From NCBI GenBank assembly GCA_022843805.1, contig JALHMY010000061.1, forward strand, positions 1 to 55,186: a stretch of DNA of 55,186 nucleotides, read 5' to 3'. Positions 20,856 through 29,926 of this stretch are shown piece after piece. Within the stretch, counting starts at the first letter, position 1. The number at the start of each line of letters is the position of its first letter. This DNA is from Fuerstiella sp. Lineage in GTDB: Bacteria > Planctomycetota > Planctomycetia > Planctomycetales > Planctomycetaceae. The position numbers and the translations under genes are program-made. The notes beneath the pieces were generated by a model. It saw only the letters and a list, made by a program, of their open reading frames with translations. It had not been told where the DNA came from and searched no databases.

Positions 20856-22628
20856 CTACTGGACAGGTCTGCGCGGGGGGCGTCGGGAACGTGTGCGAGA
20901 CACTGAATCCCGGCTGTCCGGAGTTCTTTCCTTCGTCGATTCCGGCTGGCTTTGGGTTCGAACTGCTTTTCGGCCACCGGCAGCTTTGTATTCCTCAGTG
21001 GCCTTCCTGTTTGGCCGTCGATCAAAAGGTCGGCGAGCGGGCTCGGCTGCTGCCGGGCGATTCTCGGTTCGGCGAGCTTGTCCGTCTGGTCGAGGCGCGT
21101 CAGTGCGGACACGATCCGAACGCTGTTCGACCGACGGTGAACTGGTATCGCCTGAACGACGGCGCGGCCGACGTTCTCGCGAAGGAGCATCTGTTCGGCC
21201 TGGGGTTTCAGCTCGGGAACGTTCTCCGGAGCCGGATGGACGGCCCGTGTCGGATCGCCGACCGGGCTTTGCCATTTCCGCGGACGATGTTTCCGTTCGG
21301 AAGACTCCGTCGCCAAATGCCGATTCAGCGGCTTCCGGTCGATCACGGCGAACGGGCCGTGAAGCTGCTGCCGATTCTGCCGGGCTGGTCACGGCTGACA
21401 CCACGGGGATCTTTTTTCCGATCAGTCGCTGAATTGCCTGCAGGTCAGCTCGTTCTGCAGAATCGCAGAACGAGATGGCAATGCCCGTCTCACCGGCTCG
21501 GCCAGTTCGGCCAATTCGATGAACGTAACTTTCCGGTTCGCGAGGCAGTTCAAAGTTGACAACATGAGTAATGCCATCGACGTCGAGTCCGCGTGCGGCC
21601 AGATCTGTGGCAACGAGTACCTGGATCTTTTCGCTTCGAAACTCATCGAGTGCTCGCTGTCGGGCATTCTGTGACTTGTTCCCATGAATTGCCGCAGAAT
21701 TGATTCCGTGCCTGCTCAGTTGCTGTGACAACATGTTGGCGGCGCGTTTCGTCTGCGTGAACACGAGAATTTGTCCGACCGTCCCGCTGTTCAGCAGCTG
21801 AAGCAGAGCAGCTCGTTTCTGACTTTTCTCCACGAACATTACACGCTGATCAATCAGTTCCACAGTTGACGACGGCGGTGAGACGTTAACGCTCACCGGA
21901 TCAATCAGAAGCTGTTTCGCAAGTTTCGTGATCTCGGGAGGCAGGGTGGCAGAGAAGAACAATGACTGACGCTTTTTCGGCAGTACAGCAATGATTCTTT
22001 TCAGGTCGGGCATGAAGCCCATATCCATCATGCGGTCAGCTTCGTCGAGCACAAACATTTGAAGCTGATCAAGTTTAAGATAGCCCTGCTGCATGAGGTC
22101 AAGCAGTCGACCCGGAGTGGCAATCAGCAGGTGCAGCCCTCGATTAAGTGCCTGCACCTGAGTTGACTGACCCACGCCTCCATAAATAACCGCGTGCCGG
22201 ATCTGAAGGTGTCGACCGTAGTTGGTACAGTTTTCAGAAATCTGAATGGCAAGTTCGCGGGTTGGAGCAAGCACAAGCGCCAAGGGACGATTTGGAATTG
22301 CCTTCTGAGCCGACCGGGCAAGCTGGTTGAGCAGCGGCAGTGCGAATGCCGCGGTCTTTCCAGTACCGGTTTGAGCACATCCGAGGATATCCCGTCCGAG
22401 TAGCGCCTCCGGAATCGTACGATGCTGTATTGGGGTGGGAGTGTGATACTTTTCTTCCTGAAGAGCGCGCTGGATAGGGGCGATCAGGTTCAGTTCTGCA
22501 AAATTGATCAACGTATTTCTCTGTGGATTCTGTCGCGTGTTCGTCAAACCACTACGGTTTGCCAACCCAACTCGCAACAACTGTTTTGCACTCGATTGGA
22601 GCGTGCAATGTCGGGATGGATCAGACAA
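20856..22628 (-). CDS. DEAD-box ATP-dependent RNA helicase, RhlE-like, with long basic tail
   Basis: RNA-unwinding ATPase. Numbered from 22628: Q motif with PTPIQ (64-68), AQTGTGKT (85-92), APTRELA (121-127), DEAD (195-198), SAT (226-228), ATDLAARGLD (341-350) and HRIGRTGRAG (371-380). The core resembles RhlE. Residues about 415-590 are a disordered Arg/Pro/Ser-rich tail, probably for RNA binding. No ATG precedes the core. A TTG at 22628 has a good ribosome site (AAAGGA, 4 nt away), and a second TTG at 22511 would start exactly at the family N-terminus (INFAELNL). The first 39 residues show no homology, so 22511 is a serious alternative. Confidence 0.9.
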   Translation of the reverse strand: MSDPSRHCTLQSSAKQLLRVGLANRSGLTNTRQNPQRNTLINFAELNLIAPIQRALQEEKYHTPTPIQHRTIPEALLGRDILGCAQTGTGKTAAFALPLLNQLARSAQKAIPNRPLALVLAPTRELAIQISENCTNYGRHLQIRHAVIYGGVGQSTQVQALNRGLHLLIATPGRLLDLMQQGYLKLDQLQMFVLDEADRMMDMGFMPDLKRIIAVLPKKRQSLFFSATLPPEITKLAKQLLIDPVSVNVSPPSSTVELIDQRVMFVEKSQKRAALLQLLNSGTVGQILVFTQTKRAANMLSQQLSRHGINSAAIHGNKSQNARQRALDEFRSEKIQVLVATDLAARGLDVDGITHVVNFELPREPESYVHRIGRTGRAGETGIAISFCDSAERADLQAIQRLIGKKIPVVSAVTSPAESAAASRPVRRDRPEAAESAFGDGVFRTETSSAEMAKPGRRSDTGRPSGSGERSRAETPGRTDAPSRERRPRRRSGDTSSPSVEQRSDRVRTDAPRPDGQARRTENRPAAAEPARRPFDRRPNRKATEEYKAAGGRKAVRTQSQPESTKERTPDSRDSVSRTRSRRPPRRPVQ

Positions 22629-23010
22629 CTGATCCTTTCAAACCCCAACGTGAATTGCCCCAGCCGAATGCTGCATGTTCGTAGCTGTCATGCTGAACCC
22701 GAAAAGAGCGAAAAAGCGAATTTACCTGCTGCATTATCGGCAGTAAGCCGACTGTGGTTATTGCTGCCTGCATTGGCTGCAAAACCTGTGAGGCAAAAAA
22801 GCCTTCATGGATAAGGCCTGAGATTGTCAGCTCTTTACCGGACAGGAACCATCATTCGGCTTCCCAAACCAGAAATGAGCAACATCTTTCGCTGGCAGAC
22901 CCCAAGTGAAAATGCCTTAAAAAGGCATCGTAGTGCAGAAATCCGCACTGCTACTGCCGCAATGATACCCCATCGCAATTGAAAGAACAAGAAATCATCC
23001 TGCTTTTCGA
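22629..23010 (-). promoter_or_regulatory. Structured leader region upstream of the helicase gene, with possible attenuator
   Basis: No gene is seen in 22629-23197. Read on the minus strand toward the helicase there is a 7-bp hairpin (22912-22928, AAA-type loop) next to a 5-bp hairpin (22932-22949). These are followed by a stem GCCTT-7 nt-AAGGC (22801-22817) and then T6 (22795-22800). The last resembles a weak intrinsic terminator placed 167 bp before the start codon, which would be an attenuator in a 5' leader. This is inference from base pairing only. Confidence 0.35.
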
Positions 23011-23197
23011 ATCTCCCGCCATGCGTTCATGCAGACCACAGACCGGCTAAAATTCACCCGGACTTTTAAAAACCTGTAAATCTTAAAAATCTGACTAAAT
23101 TTTCCAGGGAATTGCTCCAGCCATCGAATCACTGCTCTGTTGTGCGAGATGTGTGCTTGCAAAACACGTGTGTCTAAAAAGGGTGAGGAGCAGAGAG

Positions 23198-24019
23198 ATG
23201 TTGAAGAAACTGGTGGTGGGAACGCTAACAATGGGAATTGTGGCGGGATTCGTGTTCGGTTCCGACTCCTTCAGCTACCTGCGAACGTTCGGCAAAAACG
23301 TCCGTCAGGCAGTGAAGTCCGAAATCACTCCGGAATTTGAGATTGGACGAATTCGAAACGATGTTGACAACCTGATGCCGGAAATTCGTCGGCATATGAC
23401 CATTGTGGCCGAACAGTCTGTTGATGTGAAAGATCTGGAGCAGGAAATTGCTGCCAGGGAAACCGGACTCGTACGACAAAAAGAGGCAATTCTGGCGTTG
23501 CGAACTGATTTGCAGTCAGAAAAAGACAAATTTACCTACAAAGCAGTGTCTTACAGTCGTCGGGAAGTTGAGGCTGACCTGCAGCACCGTTTTCAGAGTT
23601 TCCGAACGGCAGAAGAATCGCTGATGCGAGATCGACAGATCCTGACTGCACAGAGGGAAACCCTGCGTGCGAATCAGCAGAAACTGGATACGATGCTTTC
23701 AAGAAAGCAGGAGCTGGTCGTTCGAGTTGCCCAGCTGGAAGCTCGACTGAAACAGGTGCAGGCTCGTGAAGCTGTCAACTCCGTGGAAATTGATGATTCC
23801 CGACTTGCTCATGTCGAAGGCCTGATTAAAGACATGAATCGAGAGCTGGATATTCGTGAATCACTGCTGGAAACGGAAGGACATACGCTGGGACGAATTC
23901 CGGTTGAAGATGCCGGGGTGGCCGTGAATCCGGATATTCTGAGCGAAATTGACTCACATTTTGGTGCTCCGTCTGATGAGGCCGAAAAGAGCTCTTCATC
24001 TGACAACAATGCGATTTAA
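23198..24019 (+). CDS. Coiled-coil membrane-anchored protein, function unknown
   Basis: A 273-residue protein with an N-terminal hydrophobic helix (about residues 4-22, after Leu-Lys-Lys) serving as anchor or uncleaved signal, then a long charged, heptad-like helical region (about 50-235, with many Glu/Gln/Arg/Leu), and an acidic, Ser-rich C-terminus. The start ATG at 23198 was chosen over 23153 because it has GAGGAG upstream and gives a normal signal. I do not recognise a named family. It stands alone: a strong terminator follows 38 bp after the stop. Proximity to the FHA/kinase unit downstream suggests but does not show a signalling or envelope role. Confidence 0.75.
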   Translation: MLKKLVVGTLTMGIVAGFVFGSDSFSYLRTFGKNVRQAVKSEITPEFEIGRIRNDVDNLMPEIRRHMTIVAEQSVDVKDLEQEIAARETGLVRQKEAILALRTDLQSEKDKFTYKAVSYSRREVEADLQHRFQSFRTAEESLMRDRQILTAQRETLRANQQKLDTMLSRKQELVVRVAQLEARLKQVQAREAVNSVEIDDSRLAHVEGLIKDMNRELDIRESLLETEGHTLGRIPVEDAGVAVNPDILSEIDSHFGAPSDEAEKSSSSDNNAI

Positions 24020-24056
24020 ATCGTTCGGCCCAATCACCGGGACACACACACACCGC

Positions 24057-24101
24057 GGCTCCGGGCCCGAGACTGCTCGGGCTCGGAGCCTTCATGTTTT
24101 T
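24057..24101 (+). terminator. Intrinsic terminator after the coiled-coil gene
   Basis: A 15-bp stem with a single G-U pair (24057-24071 with 24076-24090) and an ACTG loop is followed by TTCATGTTTTT. It is very stable and separates the coiled-coil gene from the FHA gene. Confidence 0.88.
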
Positions 24102-24184
24102 CGGAGTTGTTTCAGCCATCTTTAGCCATTTTTCTTCCTGGAGAATGAACAGTTCTTCAGGTTATTTTTGCAGGCCCCAAAAGC

Positions 24185-24928
24185 ATGCTTTCAGGTATCA
24201 TGAATATGGCGGCAGCAATCCGAACATCGGGACGGACCTTGCCCGTGAACGCTGAATTTTCCGGCAGAAAAATGAGTCCGCAAACCAGGCGAACAGTTCC
24301 GATGGACACGGGTTGGGTAACAGAATGTGAACGATACATGCTCTGGATTGACGGCGTGGGCGCCTGGCAGCTGTGTATTGGCCAGAATTTTCTCATCGGC
24401 GGGCCAACTCTGGAGCATCAGTCGGCCGACATCTGCCTGCTCGCCAATATCTCCAGAAAACATGCGGCACTCCAGCGAATTCAGGAAGATTGGTTCATCC
24501 ATCCCTATCAACAGACCGTTGTATCCGGCCGTACAGTTGCAGATCGTTCACTGCTAAAATCCGGGGATGAAATCCGTCTTGGAGAACGGGTTCGGCTGGG
24601 ATTCAGAATTCCCAGTGTGCTGAGTGGCTCGGCTGTTGTCGACTTTGAGAGTTCACACCGACCGGCACAGTCTGTGAACGGAATTATTTTGATGACTGAT
24701 ACCTGTCTGCTTGGTCCCAGGCGAGACTATCATATTTGTTGTCCCGAATGGCCGGACCTGGTAGTGTTGTTCCGGCAGGACGGTCAGCTTCGATGTCGAT
24801 CGAAGATGAGTCTGAAGGTGAACGAAGATCGAGTTCGGGAATCTGCTGCCCTCAATAATGGGGCGATCGTGACGGGTGACGACTTTCGATTTCGAATCGA
24901 ACGTTTGAAAAATTTAAACGGAACATGA
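24185..24928 (+). CDS. FHA-domain protein
   Basis: Forkhead-associated domains bind phosphothreonine peptides. In this 247-residue protein the domain spans about residues 62-145: IGQNFLIGG (strand with the usual Gly), ADICLLANISRKHAAL (the conserved SRKH at 90-93), VSGRTV and LKSGDEIRLGERVRLGFRIPS. The rest (about 150-247) may be a second degenerate FHA-like or beta-sandwich domain. The true start is uncertain: ATGs at 24185, 24200, 24206, 24272 and 24302 are all possible and the first 45 residues look non-native. Its stop overlaps the start of the kinase gene by 4 bp (ATGA), so the two are translationally coupled, and the kinase is the obvious candidate partner. Confidence 0.8.
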   Translation: MLSGIMNMAAAIRTSGRTLPVNAEFSGRKMSPQTRRTVPMDTGWVTECERYMLWIDGVGAWQLCIGQNFLIGGPTLEHQSADICLLANISRKHAALQRIQEDWFIHPYQQTVVSGRTVADRSLLKSGDEIRLGERVRLGFRIPSVLSGSAVVDFESSHRPAQSVNGIILMTDTCLLGPRRDYHICCPEWPDLVVLFRQDGQLRCRSKMSLKVNEDRVRESAALNNGAIVTGDDFRFRIERLKNLNGT

Positions 24929-26952
24929 TCATGAAGTTCACGTTTGCTCCGGAAACTCGCCCGCTTGATGGTTACACTATTAAGCGGGCTATCCATCGAG
25001 GTGGATTTGGTGAGGTTTATTATGCGCTGAGCGATGCTGGCAAGGAAGTGGCGCTCAAACTGCTGAATAACAACCTTGACGTTGAGCTTCGAGGGGTCTC
25101 ACAGTGTCTGAATCTGAAACATCCAAACCTCGTCACGATTTTTGACATTCGTCAGGATGCCGACCAGGATCACTGGATTGTCATGGAGTATGTCGGCGGC
25201 CGCGGCCTGCACGAAGTGATGCAGGATCATCCCGCGGGGATGCCTGTTTCAGAAGTTCTCTCGTGGCTGTCCGGTATTACGGCGGGGCTCAGCTTCCTTC
25301 ATGATCGTGGCATTGTGCATCGGGATCTGAAGCCGGCTAATGTGTTTTCAGATGATGGTATCGTCAAAATCGGCGATGTGGGATTGTCGAAGTATATCTC
25401 TGAAAGTCGCAGGAGTGCCCAGACACAAAGTGTGGGAACCGTCTATTACATGGCGCCGGAAGTGGCTCGCGGCCGATATGGTCGGGAAGTCGATATTTAT
25501 GCGCTCGGTGTCATGCTTGTGGAGATGCTTACGGGACATGTCCCGTTCGACGGCGAAACCACGGCTGAGATTCTGATGAAACATCTGACGGCAGATCCTG
25601 ATCTTTCAGCCGTTTCACCTGCCATTCGACCGGTTCTTGCAGCAGCACTGGAGAAGGATCCTTCCAAACGAACAGGGGACGCCGATGAACTGGAACGCCA
25701 GTTTCGACTTGCTGTCGGGCAGCTTTCGGCAAAGGAGTTCACCTTTGCTTCCGCAAAGCCCTTACCGGCGGCTGACTCTTCGTCGCGACCGGCCGCGCGA
25801 GAGAACCTGAACGCTGCTTTGAATCGAGGCCGATCGGTACGCGAACGTTCAATGGCCGGCATGGCTGGCACATGGGAGCCTACGGTCCGGTTCTGGAACG
25901 AGCGTGTGCCAACTCCTCTTAAGTGGATTATCTGTGGATCGCTGTTTCTGCTGATTATGGAGTCCGGCGTTTTGAGACCCGTGGCGGCGGGAGGACTTGT
26001 CGGAGGTGCCGCGTACCTGGCGTGGCGAGCGTATCTCAGCATCTTTGGAAAATCCGCACCAAAATCGACCGGCATGGCCTGGTACGGCGAGCAGTCGGCT
26101 GCAGAAACAGCCGCTGTGAATTTGCGACCTGGCCAATATGACATTCCTGTTTCTGACGGATCTGTTCGCCAGAATCGCGCGACCGTTCCGCAACCGATTT
26201 TGCCGTCTGCTCGAACTTATACTCCGGTCACTGTGCGGCGAATTCCGGCCGGACAGAAAGCGGTTGACATCACGTCGTCCATGTCAATTGCTTTGCTGGC
26301 CGTGGTCCTTGTGACGACAGCCGTGCATTTGGCTACAGATCTGCTTCCGCAGCCAGCTCATGTTGCGTTTTTTGGTTCGGTAACGCTTCTGGCAGCCTGG
26401 GCTCTGATTGTTCCCTGTAAGATCTGGGAGGGCCGACCTGTTGATACCGTCATGCGACGACTGACACTGGGTTCTGTGGGATTGGGGCTGGGGGCGGTTG
26501 CATGGACCATTAAAGAGTTCCTGCTGCTGACTGACCATGCCCTTTTGCATGCGGGTGACGGTGGAATGATGAGGGATATTCCTGGTGGGCGCATCAGTAT
26601 TGCTTCGCCGGATGGAATTCCCACGATTGCCGGCTTTATGGTGTTCTTCGGGATCCTGTTTGCAGCTCGACGGTGGTGGTGGCATATCGACAGTTTTCGG
26701 AAATCCCGGTTCAGAGTCTCATCAGCATTGTTCACTTTGGCGGTTGGGGCCATGCTGACGGTCGCGATGCCATTCCCCGAGGCTCTTGGTGCAACCTGGG
26801 CACTGGCAATTTCTGCAGTCGTCCAGTTGTCTGCAGGCTGGACTCCTCCGGAAGAACGATCACTTCTGCCTGCACCGGACACTCGATCGGCAACTCCGTC
26901 TCAAGCACCGGCGCGACATCCTGGTACGATGGCTCCCCGCGCAACCACGTGA
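24925..26952 (+). CDS. Polytopic Ser/Thr protein kinase with DVG instead of DFG
   Basis: Hanks-type kinase, 675 residues. The kinase domain covers about residues 16-265: Gly loop RGGFGEV, VALK with Lys45, HRDLKPAN (132-139), then GDVGLS where the usual DFG is DVG (151-153), and YYMAPEV. The metal-binding Asp is kept, so activity is likely. The C-terminal half is unusual for a bacterial kinase, with about seven or eight hydrophobic helices between 333 and 640 (pairs near 333-371, 452-498, 513-535, 564-582 and 599-638). It overlaps the FHA gene by 4 bp and lies 28 bp ahead of a membrane protein gene, forming a three-gene unit. Confidence 0.9.
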   Translation: MIMKFTFAPETRPLDGYTIKRAIHRGGFGEVYYALSDAGKEVALKLLNNNLDVELRGVSQCLNLKHPNLVTIFDIRQDADQDHWIVMEYVGGRGLHEVMQDHPAGMPVSEVLSWLSGITAGLSFLHDRGIVHRDLKPANVFSDDGIVKIGDVGLSKYISESRRSAQTQSVGTVYYMAPEVARGRYGREVDIYALGVMLVEMLTGHVPFDGETTAEILMKHLTADPDLSAVSPAIRPVLAAALEKDPSKRTGDADELERQFRLAVGQLSAKEFTFASAKPLPAADSSSRPAARENLNAALNRGRSVRERSMAGMAGTWEPTVRFWNERVPTPLKWIICGSLFLLIMESGVLRPVAAGGLVGGAAYLAWRAYLSIFGKSAPKSTGMAWYGEQSAAETAAVNLRPGQYDIPVSDGSVRQNRATVPQPILPSARTYTPVTVRRIPAGQKAVDITSSMSIALLAVVLVTTAVHLATDLLPQPAHVAFFGSVTLLAAWALIVPCKIWEGRPVDTVMRRLTLGSVGLGLGAVAWTIKEFLLLTDHALLHAGDGGMMRDIPGGRISIASPDGIPTIAGFMVFFGILFAARRWWWHIDSFRKSRFRVSSALFTLAVGAMLTVAMPFPEALGATWALAISAVVQLSAGWTPPEERSLLPAPDTRSATPSQAPARHPGTMAPRATT

Positions 26953-26980
26953 GTTTTTCAGCCTCGGCTGTCATTACTCA

Positions 26981-28678
26981 ATGAAGTCATTGTTTGGGAA
27001 TATGAGAACTGGAGAGCTGATAAAAATGATCGCAGCAACCGGAATTACATGGTGGCAGTTAATACTGATTACCGTGTTCGTTCTCATGGTGATTCGGTTA
27101 AAACTGAGTCATTGGCGAGCCGGACATACTCAGCAGACGCCCGTGTACTCACCTTCAAACCTCTCTTCACCGGCGGGAAATGGAGTCGGGGTGACTCATC
27201 CAAATCAGGCATCCGGTTCGCGGAGCCGCTCCGGGTTTCCGATGATTGTGGCCGGGCTGATCTTTTTTGCCGCTGCCGGACTGTTCTTTATCTCGGCTGT
27301 AATTCGTCCACGGAACGATTCCGCGGTCGTATTGAACAACTCACCATCCTCGCTTCAGGAATTGGACGAAGATACCGTGTTTGAGCCGATGGAGACATCC
27401 GCTGCGCATCGCTCAAATACTGAACGCATTAAGTCGACGATGAGGAGTTTGAATGATGCGAGGATGAAGCTGCAGGAGGCCGTGAAGCCGCTCAGGGAAA
27501 TTCCGATTTCCGATCTGTCAAATGCGCTGAGCTCGCCGGAGGACATTGAAAAGATTTTGCGAAAAGGCGGGACGGACGGTTCGTTAAACGTCGAATCCGG
27601 GATATCAGATACAAAAGTCGGGGCGGAGAATGGGGGCGTTGTGGTTGTCGAACTGACGCCCGAAAATCTCGCTGCGATCATGGGACAGAGCAACAGTCTG
27701 TTAATCAGTAGTCTTAAACAGCGTCTGCCTCAGAATCTTCGCCAAACGTATGCGCTGATACCACTGACAATTCCTGGTACGCTGGTTCCTTCTGCATCGA
27801 AGTCGATCGATGCTGCAGAAGCTCTCAGAGAACTGGCACTGACGCTTGCCAGCGTGTTGAAGGAAAAAGCCGAGAAGCCGGAAACGGCTGCAGTTGCTTC
27901 AGTTCCAGCTGCTGAGCCTTCTGTCAGCATTGCCCCGGCTGAGCAACCTGCAGAGCCAGCTCCTTTAGCGCCAAAGCCGCCGCAGACGACATGGCTTGCG
28001 GAAATGTCGGACACATCAGGCAGCGGCACCGAACCTGGATGGGTCAGCAGTCCTGACGGTGGTCGTATTGTTGTTGAGACCACATTTATGGCGTCGCGGG
28101 GAGAAGCCGCACAAGCCCTTTCTGATTCTGTCAATAAAGCGCTTGTGCAGCATTTGCAGGAGCAATCGCTGGTATCGATCCGGCCACCAGCTGACTGGAC
28201 ACGTCTGCTTAAACCGGCGCTGAGCGATTCTGCGCTGAAGCAGTGTGTTCTTGAAACGTATGAGCGCCACGAGGTACTGGAAACCCGGGACGGACCACAG
28301 CCCATGTACAAGACGTACGCTTTGGTTGCATTCCCTGAAGCTGTCGACAATGCAGTTCTGGCGTCGATTCGCACCGAGGTACAAAAGCAGCGGGCGAGCA
28401 TTGTGGGACTTGTGATGCTACTGATCTGGGCGGCCATTATGTCGTCCGGTTTGATCATTCGCTTTACGGGCACTGGCGGACGAATTCGGAAATTGATGGG
28501 ATTGGGTGCGATGGCAGTAATAACGATTCCACTGTTGATGGCGACGATTGGCGTCACTGTGGAAGCCAGCCGGGGCGAGGTTTTTGATTTCCCATGGCAA
28601 AGTACGGGCCAGCGAATTACCTTTGACAGCGAATTAGTCGACAACAATACGCCTGAACCACCACGATCGTCGCACTGA
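26981..28678 (+). CDS. Membrane protein of the FHA-kinase unit, function unknown
   Basis: A 565-residue protein with two N-terminal helices (about 23-41 and 86-107), a long extramembrane region containing a helical, possibly coiled segment (about 140-200) and an Ala/Pro/Glu linker near 300-330, and two C-terminal helices (about 474-495 and 505-527). No named domain was recognised. Alternative starts are ATG 27002 and 27026; the ORF extends upstream to 26786 but that part overlaps the kinase gene in another frame and is rejected. Its position directly after the kinase makes it a candidate substrate or sensor for that kinase (inference). Confidence 0.75.
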   Translation: MKSLFGNMRTGELIKMIAATGITWWQLILITVFVLMVIRLKLSHWRAGHTQQTPVYSPSNLSSPAGNGVGVTHPNQASGSRSRSGFPMIVAGLIFFAAAGLFFISAVIRPRNDSAVVLNNSPSSLQELDEDTVFEPMETSAAHRSNTERIKSTMRSLNDARMKLQEAVKPLREIPISDLSNALSSPEDIEKILRKGGTDGSLNVESGISDTKVGAENGGVVVVELTPENLAAIMGQSNSLLISSLKQRLPQNLRQTYALIPLTIPGTLVPSASKSIDAAEALRELALTLASVLKEKAEKPETAAVASVPAAEPSVSIAPAEQPAEPAPLAPKPPQTTWLAEMSDTSGSGTEPGWVSSPDGGRIVVETTFMASRGEAAQALSDSVNKALVQHLQEQSLVSIRPPADWTRLLKPALSDSALKQCVLETYERHEVLETRDGPQPMYKTYALVAFPEAVDNAVLASIRTEVQKQRASIVGLVMLLIWAAIMSSGLIIRFTGTGGRIRKLMGLGAMAVITIPLLMATIGVTVEASRGEVFDFPWQSTGQRITFDSELVDNNTPEPPRSSH

Positions 28679-28919
28679 GATTAATTGCACTGAGATTCTG
28701 GTTCAACACTATATGTGGGGTGCGTATCCGCGATTGACGTGGTGATCGATCCCCGGAATTACCTTTGGGAAGGGCCACCTGACGCTTCTAAGCGACGCCC
28801 GTGACAGCCGGACCGCGAACATCATGCAGCCGTGCTTTGCACCCATGCAGTCCTTGACGACATGGCCCTGTCAGGCTAGAAGTCGGCATACACTTCAATT
28901 GTCAACTGGGATAGATTCC

Positions 28920-29915
28920 ATGTCGGACGATGTATATGCGACGCTTAGCAAACTCGACATTGGGTTGGCAAAAGCCTACAAGAAAGCTCTGGGGAACAAT
29001 CCGAATGACCCCATCGATCTGCCCGGCGCAAAGGCAATCTTTAAGCAAGTGATCGATAGCGAGAAGGGTAAGGGTAAGCGCAAGGGAAAGGGCAAGGGAA
29101 AGGCGGCAATTACCACAAAGGAAGCGACCGCCTTGTTGTACATGTTGGACGCGGTAAAGTTCACGGATTCGGCGATCGACTATTTCGCACAGAGCCTTGT
29201 AGCCGGAACCCAGTCCAAAGACATTGTGCTCTACGAGGCGCTGCTGGAAGGCGGCGCCGCCCGTCAGTTACAGGGAAATGCTCTCACATCTGCCTTAGAT
29301 CTGCTGGATGCTTCACTGGTCAACAACCTCACGTTTTACAGTCCCGGCACGAGCATCCCGTTTTCGCCGCACCATTATTTCACCATCATGGACCTGATTA
29401 GGGCCGATGAAATCATGGTTTTTGCCATGGCTGACGGCGGACTGACCAGGAAATTTCTTGATATTGGCGGGGCGTATAAGTCGGATGTCGATCGTTTGTT
29501 CCTGTTCCAGGATAATGACGCGAACCGGTTAAGAGTTTTGATCGCGCACGAAATCACCCATGCCGTTCAGGATTGGATGGATATGTTGACTTCTGACATG
29601 ATGGCGGCGGAAGCCGATGCTTATATCGCCGGTGCCGTGGTTCTGAAGACCCTCGGGTTTAAGGTCACCTCAGGAGGCACGTACGAGGTCGCCCATCAGA
29701 AGGCGGCACCGATAGTCATTGCGGGCAATGCTACTTCGGACAACAAAGCGTGGCGGGAGGCGTATCAGGACGTAAAGGACGCCGTCGGAAGAGACAATGG
29801 CTACTACAGAAATTTCACCCCGTTACCCGACAAAGCGGGACAGGTGGAGAAAGATGAATTCAATAAATTCATGGGCAAGATCAAGCAAGCGGCGAGCACG
29901 CCCAGGAATCCCTGA
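28920..29915 (+). CDS. HEXXH zinc-metallopeptidase-like protein
   Basis: A 331-residue protein without signal peptide. HEITH (His210, Glu211, His214) is followed 17 residues later by Glu231 in AAEADAYIAG, a spacing that fits a gluzincin-type zinc site. The HEITHAVQ context resembles DUF4157-type and other effector-associated peptidase domains, which is a similarity by eye only. Residues 49-61 are a low-complexity KG/KR tract. The start at 28920 (MSDDVYATL) was chosen over 28824 because the upstream 32 residues look random. Its upstream gap is 241 bp and a small, apparently broken ORF follows within 12 bp. The native substrate is unknown; a toxin or effector role is speculation. Confidence 0.65.
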   Translation: MSDDVYATLSKLDIGLAKAYKKALGNNPNDPIDLPGAKAIFKQVIDSEKGKGKRKGKGKGKAAITTKEATALLYMLDAVKFTDSAIDYFAQSLVAGTQSKDIVLYEALLEGGAARQLQGNALTSALDLLDASLVNNLTFYSPGTSIPFSPHHYFTIMDLIRADEIMVFAMADGGLTRKFLDIGGAYKSDVDRLFLFQDNDANRLRVLIAHEITHAVQDWMDMLTSDMMAAEADAYIAGAVVLKTLGFKVTSGGTYEVAHQKAAPIVIAGNATSDNKAWREAYQDVKDAVGRDNGYYRNFTPLPDKAGQVEKDEFNKFMGKIKQAASTPRNP

Positions 29916-29926
29916 TCGCGCGAGAG

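Noticed and set aside
20800..21559. Plus-strand ORFs of 210 and 222 residues opposite the helicase tail
   Set aside because: They are antisense to the Arg-rich tail, where codon composition opens frames on the other strand; no domain or ribosome site supports them.
26786..26980. N-terminal extension of the third gene in the FHA-kinase unit
   Set aside because: It is an out-of-frame overlap with the kinase 3' end and its sequence is not protein-like.
27730..28647. Minus-strand ORF of 305 residues
   Set aside because: It lies wholly antisense to the membrane protein gene and has a Ser/Ala-rich low-complexity composition with no recognised motif.
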